IMG/VR virus record: IMGVR_UViG_3300032223_000593
Location: 1 to 31,821 of that record
Strand: one strand, 5' to 3'
DNA from: a virus
DNA length: 31,821 nt
The notes below the pieces were generated by a model, which ran no database searches, had not been told where the DNA came from, and worked only from the letters and a program-made list of their open reading frames with translations. How positions within the stretch are numbered: the stretch's first letter is position 1; the number at the start of each line of letters is the position of its first letter. This document shows positions 17,911 through 25,334 of the stretch, one piece after another. Position numbers and translations under genes: made by a program.

Positions 17911-18443
17911 TAAGCCACCATATTAGTTGCAATTGTTTCAACTCTGGCTACTCGGTTTAGCCAACCTTTTTCATATGTTGCGTTATGTAAACTTTTATAC
18001 CATGCTTCTTTTGCATCGCTGTATCTATCTACTAATTGTTTTGCTGGTATTGCACGTATTGCAGATAATGTTAGCGGTCCAATAGCACCGTCTTGGTTTA
18101 CACCTATAGCTTGTTGAAGTAATTTAACAGAACGACCAACCCCTGCATTAACAGCAAAGTCAAACGCCATATAATCAACCCCATTAGGAAGCTCGTCTCC
18201 ACGCACCATGTCCCAGTATTTACGCTTATAGAACGGAGCTACTTTATCACGGTTTAAAGCTTTCATATCATTCCAAGTAACAGGATGTCCTACATATGCT
18301 TCCCAATTTGCTTGTGTTACGCCGAGGTTTGTTGAGCCAGCTCTGCCGTCAGGTAGTTTATTGCCGTTATCTCTAACGTCTGTAGTAAATCCGCCTTCGT
18401 CTTTTAGAATTAAATCTAAAGATTTTTCAAAGTTATCAATCAT
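17910..18443 (-). CDS. Endolysin, glycoside hydrolase family 108-type with peptidoglycan-binding C-terminus
   Basis: A 177-residue lysozyme-like enzyme that degrades host peptidoglycan at the end of infection. The N-terminus has LKDEGGFT with the expected catalytic glutamate E16, followed by the NLGVTQANWEAY and YWDMVRGDELP segments typical of family 108 (N-acetylmuramidase) proteins. The C-terminal half has GVNQDGAIGPLTLSAIRAI, a peptidoglycan-binding-like repeat. It has no signal peptide, so export depends on the holin encoded immediately upstream, whose stop overlaps this ATG by 4 nt. The length fits complete single-module family members. Confidence 0.92.
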   Translation of the reverse strand: MIDNFEKSLDLILKDEGGFTTDVRDNGNKLPDGRAGSTNLGVTQANWEAYVGHPVTWNDMKALNRDKVAPFYKRKYWDMVRGDELPNGVDYMAFDFAVNAGVGRSVKLLQQAIGVNQDGAIGPLTLSAIRAIPAKQLVDRYSDAKEAWYKSLHNATYEKGWLNRVARVETIATNMVA

Positions 18444-18937
18444 TTTGCTACCGGAGTTGAGTTATATAACATAGCATCTTTAGCTTGGCTACCATTAGAA
18501 GACCCAAAATAAAAACCAATAATACCAGTCCAAGCAGTACCTAAACTACCTAGCATAATCATTAATTCATCAGACTTTTGAGCAAAACCAGTCATTAATG
18601 CATAGAGAATACCAAAAAAACCAATCGTAACTAATATAGCTAAAAGTGGTGGTACGAATGATTTTGTTTCAGACTGCATATCACGAGCAGACTTACGGTC
18701 ATCAACCGCTAAAGATTCAAAATTTAAACCTAGTTCTTGTGTACTTTTTTGAAACTCTATCTCAGCAAGTTTAAGTTGTGCAATCTGGTCAGCGGACATC
18801 TTACCGCTATCTATTGTATTCTGTACATCTTTTTCATCAACGCCAATAACCTTAGCAATTGCAGTAACAGCCAAGCCAGCTAAAGGACCACCTAAAGCCG
18901 TTGCAATTGTAGGCGCTACTTGTTCTAACCAAGACAT
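18440..18937 (-). CDS. Holin, three-transmembrane GTA-type
   Basis: A 165-residue membrane protein. The N-terminus WLEQVAPTIATALGGPLAGL and following VTAIAKVIGV form a hydrophobic helix, a charged Lys/Asp/Gln-rich region covers about residues 34-90, and two transmembrane segments follow (FVPPLLAILVTIGFFGILYA and LMIMLGSLGTAWTGIIGFYF). This layout matches the 3TM holin family known from gene transfer agents and podophages, which opens the inner membrane for the endolysin. It precedes the endolysin with a 4-nt overlap and has an AGGAG site before its ATG. No spanin pair is evident beside it. Confidence 0.88.
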   Translation of the reverse strand: MSWLEQVAPTIATALGGPLAGLAVTAIAKVIGVDEKDVQNTIDSGKMSADQIAQLKLAEIEFQKSTQELGLNFESLAVDDRKSARDMQSETKSFVPPLLAILVTIGFFGILYALMTGFAQKSDELMIMLGSLGTAWTGIIGFYFGSSNGSQAKDAMLYNSTPVAK

Positions 18938-18945
18938 AAAAACTC

Positions 18946-19983
18946 CTAGGTTTTAATAATAAAGTTGATACCAAGGTATGGTGAAATAGTTGATATTGCT
19001 GTTCCTGAACCAGTGCCATCTGTAGTGCCTGAAGCCGTACCTGAAGAAGTAACACTAAAGGCGTGGGTATGACCTGAGTCTGTAATTCCTGTTGTTGCTG
19101 AGGTAGTTCCAACAGAAAGAGGATAACCTTGAGTATTTGCTGCGGCGTAAAAAGTTCCAGGACCGCTAGTTCCTGCGGCAGGTAATCCATGAGCATGACC
19201 AGGGTCTGAAATAGCAGCGTTACCTGTATTTGTTGTACCTGAGCCTGTAGTTGAAACGCTACCACTAAATGTATGCGTATGGCTTGGTAAATTTGTAGTT
19301 GCAATTGTTGTTGTTGCAGCGCCACCAGTAGCACCAACTGTTGTCCCGTAAGGCATACGATTTGTATAATCAGGCACGTTAAACGTTGTTGAACCATCAC
19401 CCACGCCAAAAGTTGTACCAATAACACCAAACAAAGTAGAATAAAGTGTTCTTGAAATAGCCGTACCATTACATATAACATAGCCAGAAGGTGCAGAAGC
19501 AGTTGCCCACATTTGAATTGAACCTGCTGGAACGGTATTTGTAACTGCTGTATAAAAGTTTGAGCCGTCTCCATAAACAGGAACTGTTTGACCATTAGGA
19601 ACAAGAACCGCCGTACCCGTAGCATATTTAATCTGGATACTTTGTCCTCCAGTTGTGGAGTTTTTGATAATATAGACTTTACTTGCTGATGCTGGAGCAA
19701 TCACGTTGCGTGTTGCAGTTAAACTACCTGTGCTTGTTACTACTAAAACCATACTTCTTGACTGGTCTACCGCACCGTTATTGGCTGTTAATGTAATGTC
19801 GGCATCGGTTGGGAAGTTTACAGTTGGATATGTGCCACTTACGTATGGACCACCAGACACACCAGCAATGGCTTGTTCTAAGATTGAACCTAATGATGTA
19901 TTTGTAGTTGTACCCCAAGTACCGGCTTGGTCACCTGAGCCTATTAGCTCTGTTCTTAGGTTGGTTGAGTAGGTAGATGCCAT
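18946..19983 (-). CDS. Tail-collar-domain fibre protein with HxH motifs
   Basis: A 345-residue fibre protein. Residues about 1-150 form an N-terminal shaft (TELIGSGDQAGTWGTTTNTS is typical of this class). Residues about 150-215 contain the phage tail-collar domain: PAGSIQMWATASAPSGYVIC, then NGTAISRTLYSTLFGVIGTTFG and FNVPDYTNRMPYG. After it come three HxH motifs in SHTHTF, GHAHG and GHTHAF contexts within Gly/Ser/Thr-rich repeats. In T4 fibres such HxH motifs coordinate metal ions along a trimer axis. The protein probably contacts the host surface. It precedes the holin by 8 nt and has an AAGGAT site upstream of its ATG. Confidence 0.88.
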   Translation of the reverse strand: MASTYSTNLRTELIGSGDQAGTWGTTTNTSLGSILEQAIAGVSGGPYVSGTYPTVNFPTDADITLTANNGAVDQSRSMVLVVTSTGSLTATRNVIAPASASKVYIIKNSTTGGQSIQIKYATGTAVLVPNGQTVPVYGDGSNFYTAVTNTVPAGSIQMWATASAPSGYVICNGTAISRTLYSTLFGVIGTTFGVGDGSTTFNVPDYTNRMPYGTTVGATGGAATTTIATTNLPSHTHTFSGSVSTTGSGTTNTGNAAISDPGHAHGLPAAGTSGPGTFYAAANTQGYPLSVGTTSATTGITDSGHTHAFSVTSSGTASGTTDGTGSGTAISTISPYLGINFIIKT

Positions 19984-19992
19984 TATTTATCC

Positions 19993-20184
19993 TTACGGGT
20001 AGTTGTTATACACAGGAACCCAAGTTACAGTTTGACTGTCGTTAATTGCAATCCAGCCACGTTGTGCAGCCGTATCTAATAATACCAAATTTTCAGTTAT
20101 TTGACTACTAAACGAAGCTATTACAGCAATAGAATCCGCTAAGTTTAAGCTTTCTGTTACAGTGCCTGAAAAGATTGTCGCCAT
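19993..20184 (-). CDS. One-repeat miniature paralogue of the 20-residue-repeat protein
   Basis: A 63-residue protein. It has one complete 20-residue unit (VTESLNLADSIAVIASFSSQ), the start of a second (ITENLVLLD), and then a cap (GWIAINDSQTVTWVPVYNN). The upstream gene at 20186-20962 ends in the equivalent cap (GWIRIDDSETTEWVLIDN). The two genes are 1 nt apart and have diverged at the DNA level, so this is an older tandem duplication or a contracted relative rather than a sequencing artefact. It is probably a structural fibre or tip component; I do not know a named family. Confidence 0.75.
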   Translation of the reverse strand: MATIFSGTVTESLNLADSIAVIASFSSQITENLVLLDTAAQRGWIAINDSQTVTWVPVYNNYP

Positions 20185-20185
20185 A

Positions 20186-20962
20186 TTATTGCCTGTTGTC
20201 TATTAAGACCCATTCGGTTGTTTCACTATCATCAATTCTAATCCAGCCCCAGCCTATTGGCAAGGAATCAAGCGTTATTGGTTCTGTTATAGATGATGCA
20301 AAGTTTCCTATTCCTACGGGCTGGTCGGCTAAATTTAAATTTTCTGTAAGGGCATTAACAAAAGCTGCCACTACGGTTTGGGTATTTGCCACGCCTATGT
20401 TTTCAGTAATATATGTAATAAATGTAGCTACAACAACTTCTGAATCTGTCTCAGTAATCGTACTCTCAACAACCGCCGCAACAAATGCCGCTACTACGGA
20501 CTTTAACTCCGCTAAAGTTACTGCTTCTGATATGACAGAAAACTGTGTACGCAGTGGGCTTGATGCATCTGCCGCCGTTATAACTTCAGTAATGGCTGAA
20601 ACAAATGCAGCTACTACTGCCTGTGTGTTATTTATAGTTAAAGCTTCTGTAATAGCTGTAGCAAACGTTGGTGCGCCGATAGATGAATCTGTTAAAGTCA
20701 ATGCCTCAGTAATTGCTGACACAAACGCAGTTACTAACGACTCTAACTCCGCTAAAGTTATTGCTTCTGATATGGCAGAAAACTGTGTTCGTAATGGGCT
20801 TGATGCATCTGCCGCCGTTATAACTTCAGTAATTAAAGATGCAAACACCGCTGTTAAAGACTGTGAATCCGCTGAAGTAAAAGCCTCAGTAATAGCCACA
20901 ACATACGCAGATGTACCTAGCGTAGCATATGGAGATTGAGCGAAGCCAGCGTAACCGTACAT
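20186..20962 (-). CDS. Virion protein built from about ten 20-residue ITE repeats
   Basis: A 258-residue protein. After a 23-residue N-terminus, residues 24-224 are ten consecutive units of 20 residues (one has 21) with the pattern [IV][TS]E...T.AD......F.SA. An eleventh partial unit and a cap containing GWGWIRIDDSETTEWVLID follow. The constant 20-residue period with fixed hydrophobic, Glu and Asp positions suggests a solenoid or a trimeric repeat shaft. Units 2-3 and units 6-7 are nearly identical, revealing a recent internal duplication. It sits between the glycine-rich adhesin and its one-repeat paralogue, so a receptor-binding or fibre role is likely. No enzymatic motif is visible. Confidence 0.8.
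   Translation of the reverse strand: MYGYAGFAQSPYATLGTSAYVVAITEAFTSADSQSLTAVFASLITEVITAADASSPLRTQFSAISEAITLAELESLVTAFVSAITEALTLTDSSIGAPTFATAITEALTINNTQAVVAAFVSAITEVITAADASSPLRTQFSVISEAVTLAELKSVVAAFVAAVVESTITETDSEVVVATFITYITENIGVANTQTVVAAFVNALTENLNLADQPVGIGNFASSITEPITLDSLPIGWGWIRIDDSETTEWVLIDNRQ
20480..20833 (-). repeat. 240-bp direct repeat inside the ITE-repeat gene
   Basis: The segments at about 20480-20593 and 20720-20833 are imperfect direct copies offset by exactly 240 bp, or four 20-residue units. Within them 39 nt are identical (20555-20593 and 20795-20833), and a second perfect stretch covers 20504-20520 and 20744-20760. The other units share only protein-level similarity, so this duplication is the youngest event in the array. 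Confidence 0.9.
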
Positions 20963-21627
20963 TAGAAAAACGCTGTAACAATAATTACACCAGAAATACC
21001 ATTGGAATAAGTTCCGCCACCTACACCGCCGCCACCACCAGAACCATAAGCATTTCCACCACTGGCAAAACCATTACCACTTCCTGAGCCACCACCAGAA
21101 CCACCATCTCCAAATGGAGAACTTGCACCTTTGCCACCAACATAATATGGAGCAGATGCCCAACCATATGTACCATACGAGCCAGTTGCGTTTAAATAAC
21201 CGCCGGTTGCTGTACCACCAGCACCGCCATATCCAGTAGTAGTACTTGCAGTGCCTGCCGTACCGCCGTTAGCAGTAAATAAAGAAGTTCCGAATGTAGA
21301 ATTTCCACCACTACTGCCGGCAACCGCAGCTCCAACCGAATATGAATATGTGGTAGATGGGCTTGTGATAATGCCTTCTAAATAACCAGCTGCACCGCCA
21401 CCGCCACCAACACCACTTGCACCTGAACCACCTGCGCCACCTCCACCAATCATGCGAACAGTAATGTATTTGGTGTTAGTAGGTACTGTGTAAGTTCCTG
21501 AACCTGATGTATATGCAGTTACTTGGGGAACAGCATGACTAATCTGTGTAGAAGTATCATTAAAAGTTAATTGGTTTACAGAACCACTAAGTGTAATACC
21601 ATTTGTTCCATCAATCGTAGTTGTCAT
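20962..21627 (-). CDS. Glycine-rich receptor-binding-type fibre protein
   Basis: A 221-residue protein. The N-terminus (TTTIDGTNGITLSGSVNQLT) is a short shaft motif common to phage fibres. A beta segment TYTVPTNTKYITVRMIGGGG leads into a Gly/Ser/Ala-rich domain with many GGGG clusters (about residues 80-210) and a hydrophobic end GVIIVTAFF. This is the known glycine-rich tail-tip domain (polyglycine loops as in gp38-type adhesins), whose loops bind host receptors and vary between phages. It overlaps both neighbours by 1 nt (TAATG). It probably determines host range together with the S74 fibre upstream. Confidence 0.85.
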   Translation of the reverse strand: MTTTIDGTNGITLSGSVNQLTFNDTSTQISHAVPQVTAYTSGSGTYTVPTNTKYITVRMIGGGGAGGSGASGVGGGGGAAGYLEGIITSPSTTYSYSVGAAVAGSSGGNSTFGTSLFTANGGTAGTASTTTGYGGAGGTATGGYLNATGSYGTYGWASAPYYVGGKGASSPFGDGGSGGGSGSGNGFASGGNAYGSGGGGGVGGGTYSNGISGVIIVTAFF

Positions 21628-22898
21628 TATTTAGCCTCCAACGCTGTTAATCGTGTTGTTAATGATTCTATTAATGCTTGTTGTTCTTTTACTGCGTTAA
21701 TTAAATACCAAGTTAAATTTGTTGTATCTACAGACATTACACCAGTTGATTCTGTTTTAACGCAATCAGGAAGAATAGCTTGAAGTTCTTGGGCAATTGT
21801 GCCCAGTTGAACACCTTTAATATCAATGGCATTTTGTGGTGGTAATTCTGTAATTTCTTCTGCGGTGCGATATTCAAAATTGCGCACTTGAATTGCTTTG
21901 ATTGCAGAAAGCCCCATTGTATTATCAACTATGTTCTTTTTAAGCCTTTGGTCAGATGTAATAGCCCAAACAGTAGAATTGTTACCTTGATAAACAGAAC
22001 CATATCCGCCTGAATATGTTGCAATTCTTGTTGTGTTAGAGCCTTGACCACCTGCTCCTACGCCAATAACAATACAGTTGTTATCTGTAGCAGCATTAGG
22101 ATTTGCAGTATACCCAATAAATATATTGCTTCCACCTGTTGTTGTGTTATACCCAGCTTGATAACCTAGTGCTGTGTTATTAGATGCGGTAGTGTTATTT
22201 GCTAATGCTCCATGCCCTACTCCTGTATTGTTAGAGCCTGAAGATGTGTAATATCCTGTAGAAAGCGTAGAACCGTATAATCCACCACCAAAAAAAGCAT
22301 TTGCTACTCCTGTGGTTATTTTGTATCCAGCATTAAATCCAACTGCTGTGTTATCTGTAGCTGTTGTAGCCGAATACAATGCTCCACCACCAATAGCGGT
22401 TGAACGACCTGTACCAGTTGTTGTTGAATAGCCAGCAGAATTTCCAATAAATACATTGTCTGTAGATGTACTTCCACTATACCCAGCCTGATAACCTACT
22501 GCGGTGTTATTTGATGCGGTGGTGTTTGTTTGTAATGCACTTGTTCCAACAGCCACATTATATGAACCAGTTGAAATGCTTAATCCAGCAAAATATCCTA
22601 ACGCAGTATTTGAGCCACCTGTTCCGTTTGTATACAAAGCACCATTACCAAAAGCGGCATTATTTGAGCCTGATGAATTGGCAACTAAAGCACTAGCACC
22701 AACAGCAGTATTACTGGCAATAGAACCTGCACCTTTACCAACAGTAAGACCTGATATAGATGCGTCATTAGTAACTGTTAATGTACTACCATTTGCAGTA
22801 AGAACTGTTGTGCCGTTGCTTTGTAGGGCAAGCTGACCTGATAAGTCAGCCGTTTGTACTAATCCTGCTGATGTTGATGCGTTGATTGTGACAGCCAT
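21627..22898 (-). CDS. YadA-head-like fibre with C-terminal S74 self-cleaving chaperone
   Basis: A 423-residue fibre. Residues about 60-295 are tandem (N)TA[VL]GxxAG-type repeats, as in the left-handed beta-roll head of trimeric adhesins. The C-terminus is a peptidase S74 intramolecular chaperone: SDQRLKKNI has the Ser-Lys pair expected for autocleavage (S315 and K320), and VQLGTIAQELQAILPDCV plus a final coiled coil (EQQALIESLTTRLTALEAK) complete the domain. These chaperones help the fibre trimerise and are then released. Cleavage should therefore leave a mature fibre of about 314 residues. A 66-residue gene ends at its start codon (1-nt overlap). Confidence 0.92.
   Translation of the reverse strand: MAVTINASTSAGLVQTADLSGQLALQSNGTTVLTANGSTLTVTNDASISGLTVGKGAGSIASNTAVGASALVANSSGSNNAAFGNGALYTNGTGGSNTALGYFAGLSISTGSYNVAVGTSALQTNTTASNNTAVGYQAGYSGSTSTDNVFIGNSAGYSTTTGTGRSTAIGGGALYSATTATDNTAVGFNAGYKITTGVANAFFGGGLYGSTLSTGYYTSSGSNNTGVGHGALANNTTASNNTALGYQAGYNTTTGGSNIFIGYTANPNAATDNNCIVIGVGAGGQGSNTTRIATYSGGYGSVYQGNNSTVWAITSDQRLKKNIVDNTMGLSAIKAIQVRNFEYRTAEEITELPPQNAIDIKGVQLGTIAQELQAILPDCVKTESTGVMSVDTTNLTWYLINAVKEQQALIESLTTRLTALEAK
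22151..22538 (-). repeat. Imperfect 58-nt direct repeats in the fibre-head gene
   Basis: The stretches at 22151-22208 and 22481-22538 match closely and are 330 bp apart, both encoding the TTASNNTA[LV]GYQAGY segment of the head repeats. They show how the beta-roll array grows by duplication and could also be a site for recombination between phages. Confidence 0.75.
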
Positions 22899-23098
22899 TA
22901 TGCTACTCCTTCATCTGCTGGAATTGGTTCGTTACCTTCGGACTTCCACAACAAAAATGCTTGGTAGTCTGTGTTGTCAGGGTCAAATGGGATGCTTAAA
23001 TAACGACCATCTTCTGTAATACCAAAAACAGAATTATGTGTAGTTGGATTGGGTAACCCAATTGTTGAAACAAGTTTTTCTAATTGATAGTTTTTCAT
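22898..23098 (-). CDS. Small protein in fibre cassette, possible fibre-assembly factor
   Basis: A 66-residue acidic protein. The central and C-terminal part DGRYLSIPFDPDNTDYQAFL, then LWKSEGNEPIPADE, resembles short phage proteins encoded next to fibres (DPxNTDYQxFLxWxxEGNxPxPADE), some of which are XkdW-like or fibre-assembly factors. It lies directly between two fibre genes, immediately after the stop of the first and overlapping the second by 1 nt. Chaperone function is inferred from position only. Confidence 0.7.
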   Translation of the reverse strand: MKNYQLEKLVSTIGLPNPTTHNSVFGITEDGRYLSIPFDPDNTDYQAFLLWKSEGNEPIPADEGVA

Positions 23099-24232
23099 TT
23101 ATAACTCCGCTGATGCTTCATAACCATATCCAAGATAACAATCAGAACCGCCTGATATTTGAGTTGCAAGAACTGCAATACCAGAAGTTGTTTTATCCAA
23201 GTTTGAATAAACACCTGCACCGCCTCGTGTTTCAACTTGATTTGTATAAGATGTTGACCGAGTAGATAAAGTAACAGTAGGTGTTGCTCTTTTTTCTACT
23301 TTAAAAGATGTTGAAATTGAAGCCTGTGTTCCTGTTCCACCTGAAAAACCAATTAATGTATTAACCATGTAACCAAAAAGTGTTCCAGCAGAAATAATTG
23401 TTCCATTAGAGTTTCTGTATGCCATGCTTGGGTACATTTCATAATACCTCTGACACAACGCTAACTCAGTCCCATACGGTCTATAGTCAAAGTTAGTAGC
23501 GTTTGTTCCTACTTCTAATTGAACACCTGTTATGTAGAATGTTGCACCGCTTGTTCCGACTACTGATGTTGCTCCTGTTGGGGCAAAGTATGTTCCAGTT
23601 GCCCATGCGTTAGCAGTACCACTATATGTAGAGCCAATTCCAAGACCATACCAAATAGTTAAACCTTTTCCATTAGTTGAACCTATCCAAGTTCCTGAAG
23701 TATCTCCAGCTATAGTTACGCTAACTGTAGTCCAAGTATTTGCAGAAGATACTGTGTAATTAAATGGGTAACTTCTGTTTTGTGCTGAATTTTGTAATGA
23801 ACCGCCAAAAGTTCCTGTTAAAGAACTATACACTCGAAATGATAAAGTAACAGTTTGAGCATTTGCTGTTCCAAATTGCAAATCAGATGTATTAAAGCCT
23901 TCAATAGTATATTTTAAAAGAAAGTAATCACCAGCCGCAAGAGACGTATTTGCTAAAGAAGTAACACCTAAATAATTACTAAATCCTACTGGCGGAGTAA
24001 CTGAGCCAGCATTTTGTTGTACGCTAAATTTAGATGCTTGTGAAAGACCTGTAGACCATCTATCAAGTGTATAAGTATTATCTACTGTAGGTGTAACACT
24101 AGCTCCACTATTTCTTTGGTCAATAACCATAGCACCATTAATAATACGATTCCTAAACACCGCACTTGCAGGTGCTAAGACGTTATTTAAACTGTCTTTT
24201 ACTGTATCGACTAATATTTGTCCATATGGCAT
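23099..24232 (-). CDS. Tail fibre with lectin-like jelly-roll region
   Basis: A 377-residue protein. The N-terminal segment FRNRIINGAMVIDQRNSGAS followed by YTLDRW is a widespread start of phage receptor-binding domains. Residues about 60-250 are beta-rich with alternating hydrophobic residues, and the ending YITGVQLEVGTNATNFDYRP, then YGTELALCQRYYEMY, is the usual conserved tail of this class. It fits a jelly-roll carbohydrate-binding fold. An AAAGGAA site precedes the ATG. It is one of several host-recognition proteins in this cassette. Confidence 0.82.
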   Translation of the reverse strand: MPYGQILVDTVKDSLNNVLAPASAVFRNRIINGAMVIDQRNSGASVTPTVDNTYTLDRWSTGLSQASKFSVQQNAGSVTPPVGFSNYLGVTSLANTSLAAGDYFLLKYTIEGFNTSDLQFGTANAQTVTLSFRVYSSLTGTFGGSLQNSAQNRSYPFNYTVSSANTWTTVSVTIAGDTSGTWIGSTNGKGLTIWYGLGIGSTYSGTANAWATGTYFAPTGATSVVGTSGATFYITGVQLEVGTNATNFDYRPYGTELALCQRYYEMYPSMAYRNSNGTIISAGTLFGYMVNTLIGFSGGTGTQASISTSFKVEKRATPTVTLSTRSTSYTNQVETRGGAGVYSNLDKTTSGIAVLATQISGGSDCYLGYGYEASAEL

Positions 24233-24243
24233 GATTTATTCCT

Positions 24244-24738
24244 TTACAAAACTATCCAGCGTTGACCAGAACTAACAGTAACCGACTGCCCACTTGCTAC
24301 CGTAATTGGACCAGCTGAAATAGCGTTACTTCCTGTAGGCACTGTAAAAGATGCAGATACCGTAGCGTTGTTTAATAAAAGACCATTACTAGCATTAAAT
24401 GCCGGTGAAAATGCCGTGCCTGTTGTAGCATCTTGGTTTACACTTCGGCTTGATGGGTACGTAATAAATACGTTTACTGTTCCTGAGAACGTAACTGCAC
24501 TTCCAGAGTTAGACGAAGCATAGACTGTGGTTCTTGTTAAAGTTGGTCCAGTTGTTGAGTAACTTCCTAACCCCGTTTCCCAATTGCCCGAAGCATCAAA
24601 TGCGGAGTAATAGGTTGTGTTTCCGTTTCCAACCCCCGCCAAAGATTGAAATCCTGTAACTGTTCCTGTTAAAGTAAAGCTAATGGTAGTATTACTACTC
24701 CCAGTTTGTTGTGAACGGTCAAGCAGCACCAAAGCCAT
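24244..24738 (-). CDS. Small beta-rich virion protein
   Basis: A 164-residue protein. The segments TGFQSLAGVGNGNTTYYSAF, NWETGLGSYSTTGPTLTRTT and GTVNVFITYPSSRSV form a pattern shared by many environmental-phage structural proteins of unknown exact role. No signal peptide, coiled coil or catalytic motif is visible. Its ATG overlaps the stop of the upstream GIY-YIG gene by 1 nt and it is followed 11 nt later by the 377-residue fibre gene. A fibre-base or adaptor role is possible. Confidence 0.78.
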   Translation of the reverse strand: MALVLLDRSQQTGSSNTTISFTLTGTVTGFQSLAGVGNGNTTYYSAFDASGNWETGLGSYSTTGPTLTRTTVYASSNSGSAVTFSGTVNVFITYPSSRSVNQDATTGTAFSPAFNASNGLLLNNATVSASFTVPTGSNAISAGPITVASGQSVTVSSGQRWIVL

Positions 24739-25319
24739 TATTTATTTCCTAACAATTCTTTTGACCACGTATAACCTTTATGGCATTTCTCTTTGCCATT
24801 TGCGCAATTATATATGTGTTGCGCTGTAAACCCTGCGTTTCCCATAGCTTTTTTACCAATTATGCTAATTACCTCACCAGTATTTATATTGGTGCCAATA
24901 AATTTAAATTGTGTTTTTAAAATCATTTGCTTTTTAATTGTTTCTGCAGAATGTTTTCTACCAACCCATTGTGTATTACCTTTATTGGCTAAACTAATTT
25001 TTGCTTTTGTTTCTTTGTTGCAGGGTATTCCTTTATTCCAAGGTATTGTTCCTAAAGAACCTTCTCCTCCATCTGTCATGTTGCATAGTTTATACCCCAT
25101 ATCTTTAAAACAAGATATTAAAATAATTTCATGGTCCAGTGCTTCTTTGTTGGTATCCCATGTGGCTAATATTTGTACTTTAGGTTTTCCATATTTTGCA
25201 ACAACCCTATGCCAATACTTGTTTCTGCCTTTTAAGGAATTTGCACGATACTCCCCACTGCCCTTACCTATGTAAAATAAGCGACCTTGTGGGGTATAAT
25301 GGGCGTATGTATAAAACAT
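24738..25319 (-). CDS. GIY-YIG homing endonuclease
   Basis: A 193-residue homing endonuclease. The catalytic domain runs from residue 3 (YTYAHYTPQGRLFYIGKGSG, the GIY...YIG pair in modified form) to the conserved glutamate region EALDHEIILI (E64). NUMOD3-type DNA-binding helices follow (KETKAKISLANKG and SAETIKKQM, residues about 102-132), and the C-terminal FIGTNINTGEVISIIGKKAM, then FTAQHIYNCANGKEKCHKGYTW, resembles the NUMOD1-type element. It is inserted between the 259- and 164-residue structural genes. Its stop codon overlaps the next start by 1 nt. Homing would copy it into related phages that lack it. Confidence 0.92.
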   Translation of the reverse strand: MFYTYAHYTPQGRLFYIGKGSGEYRANSLKGRNKYWHRVVAKYGKPKVQILATWDTNKEALDHEIILISCFKDMGYKLCNMTDGGEGSLGTIPWNKGIPCNKETKAKISLANKGNTQWVGRKHSAETIKKQMILKTQFKFIGTNINTGEVISIIGKKAMGNAGFTAQHIYNCANGKEKCHKGYTWSKELLGNK

Positions 25320-25334
25320 AAAAACCCTTTAAAA

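Noticed and set aside
18940-18962. AAAAC...GTTTT pairing around the holin ribosome binding site as a translational switch
   Set aside because: Only 5 A/T-rich pairs with one G-C; too weak to be stable.
18852-19700. 282-codon frame on the - strand overlapping the tail-collar gene
   Set aside because: The translation is a Leu/Gln-rich low-complexity sequence produced by reading Thr/Gly codons in another frame; the collar-domain gene accounts for the region.
20175-20939. 254-codon open frame on the + strand opposite the ITE-repeat gene
   Set aside because: It mirrors the repeats of the - strand gene; its translation is a by-product of the 60-bp period, and it would be the only + strand gene within the structural block.
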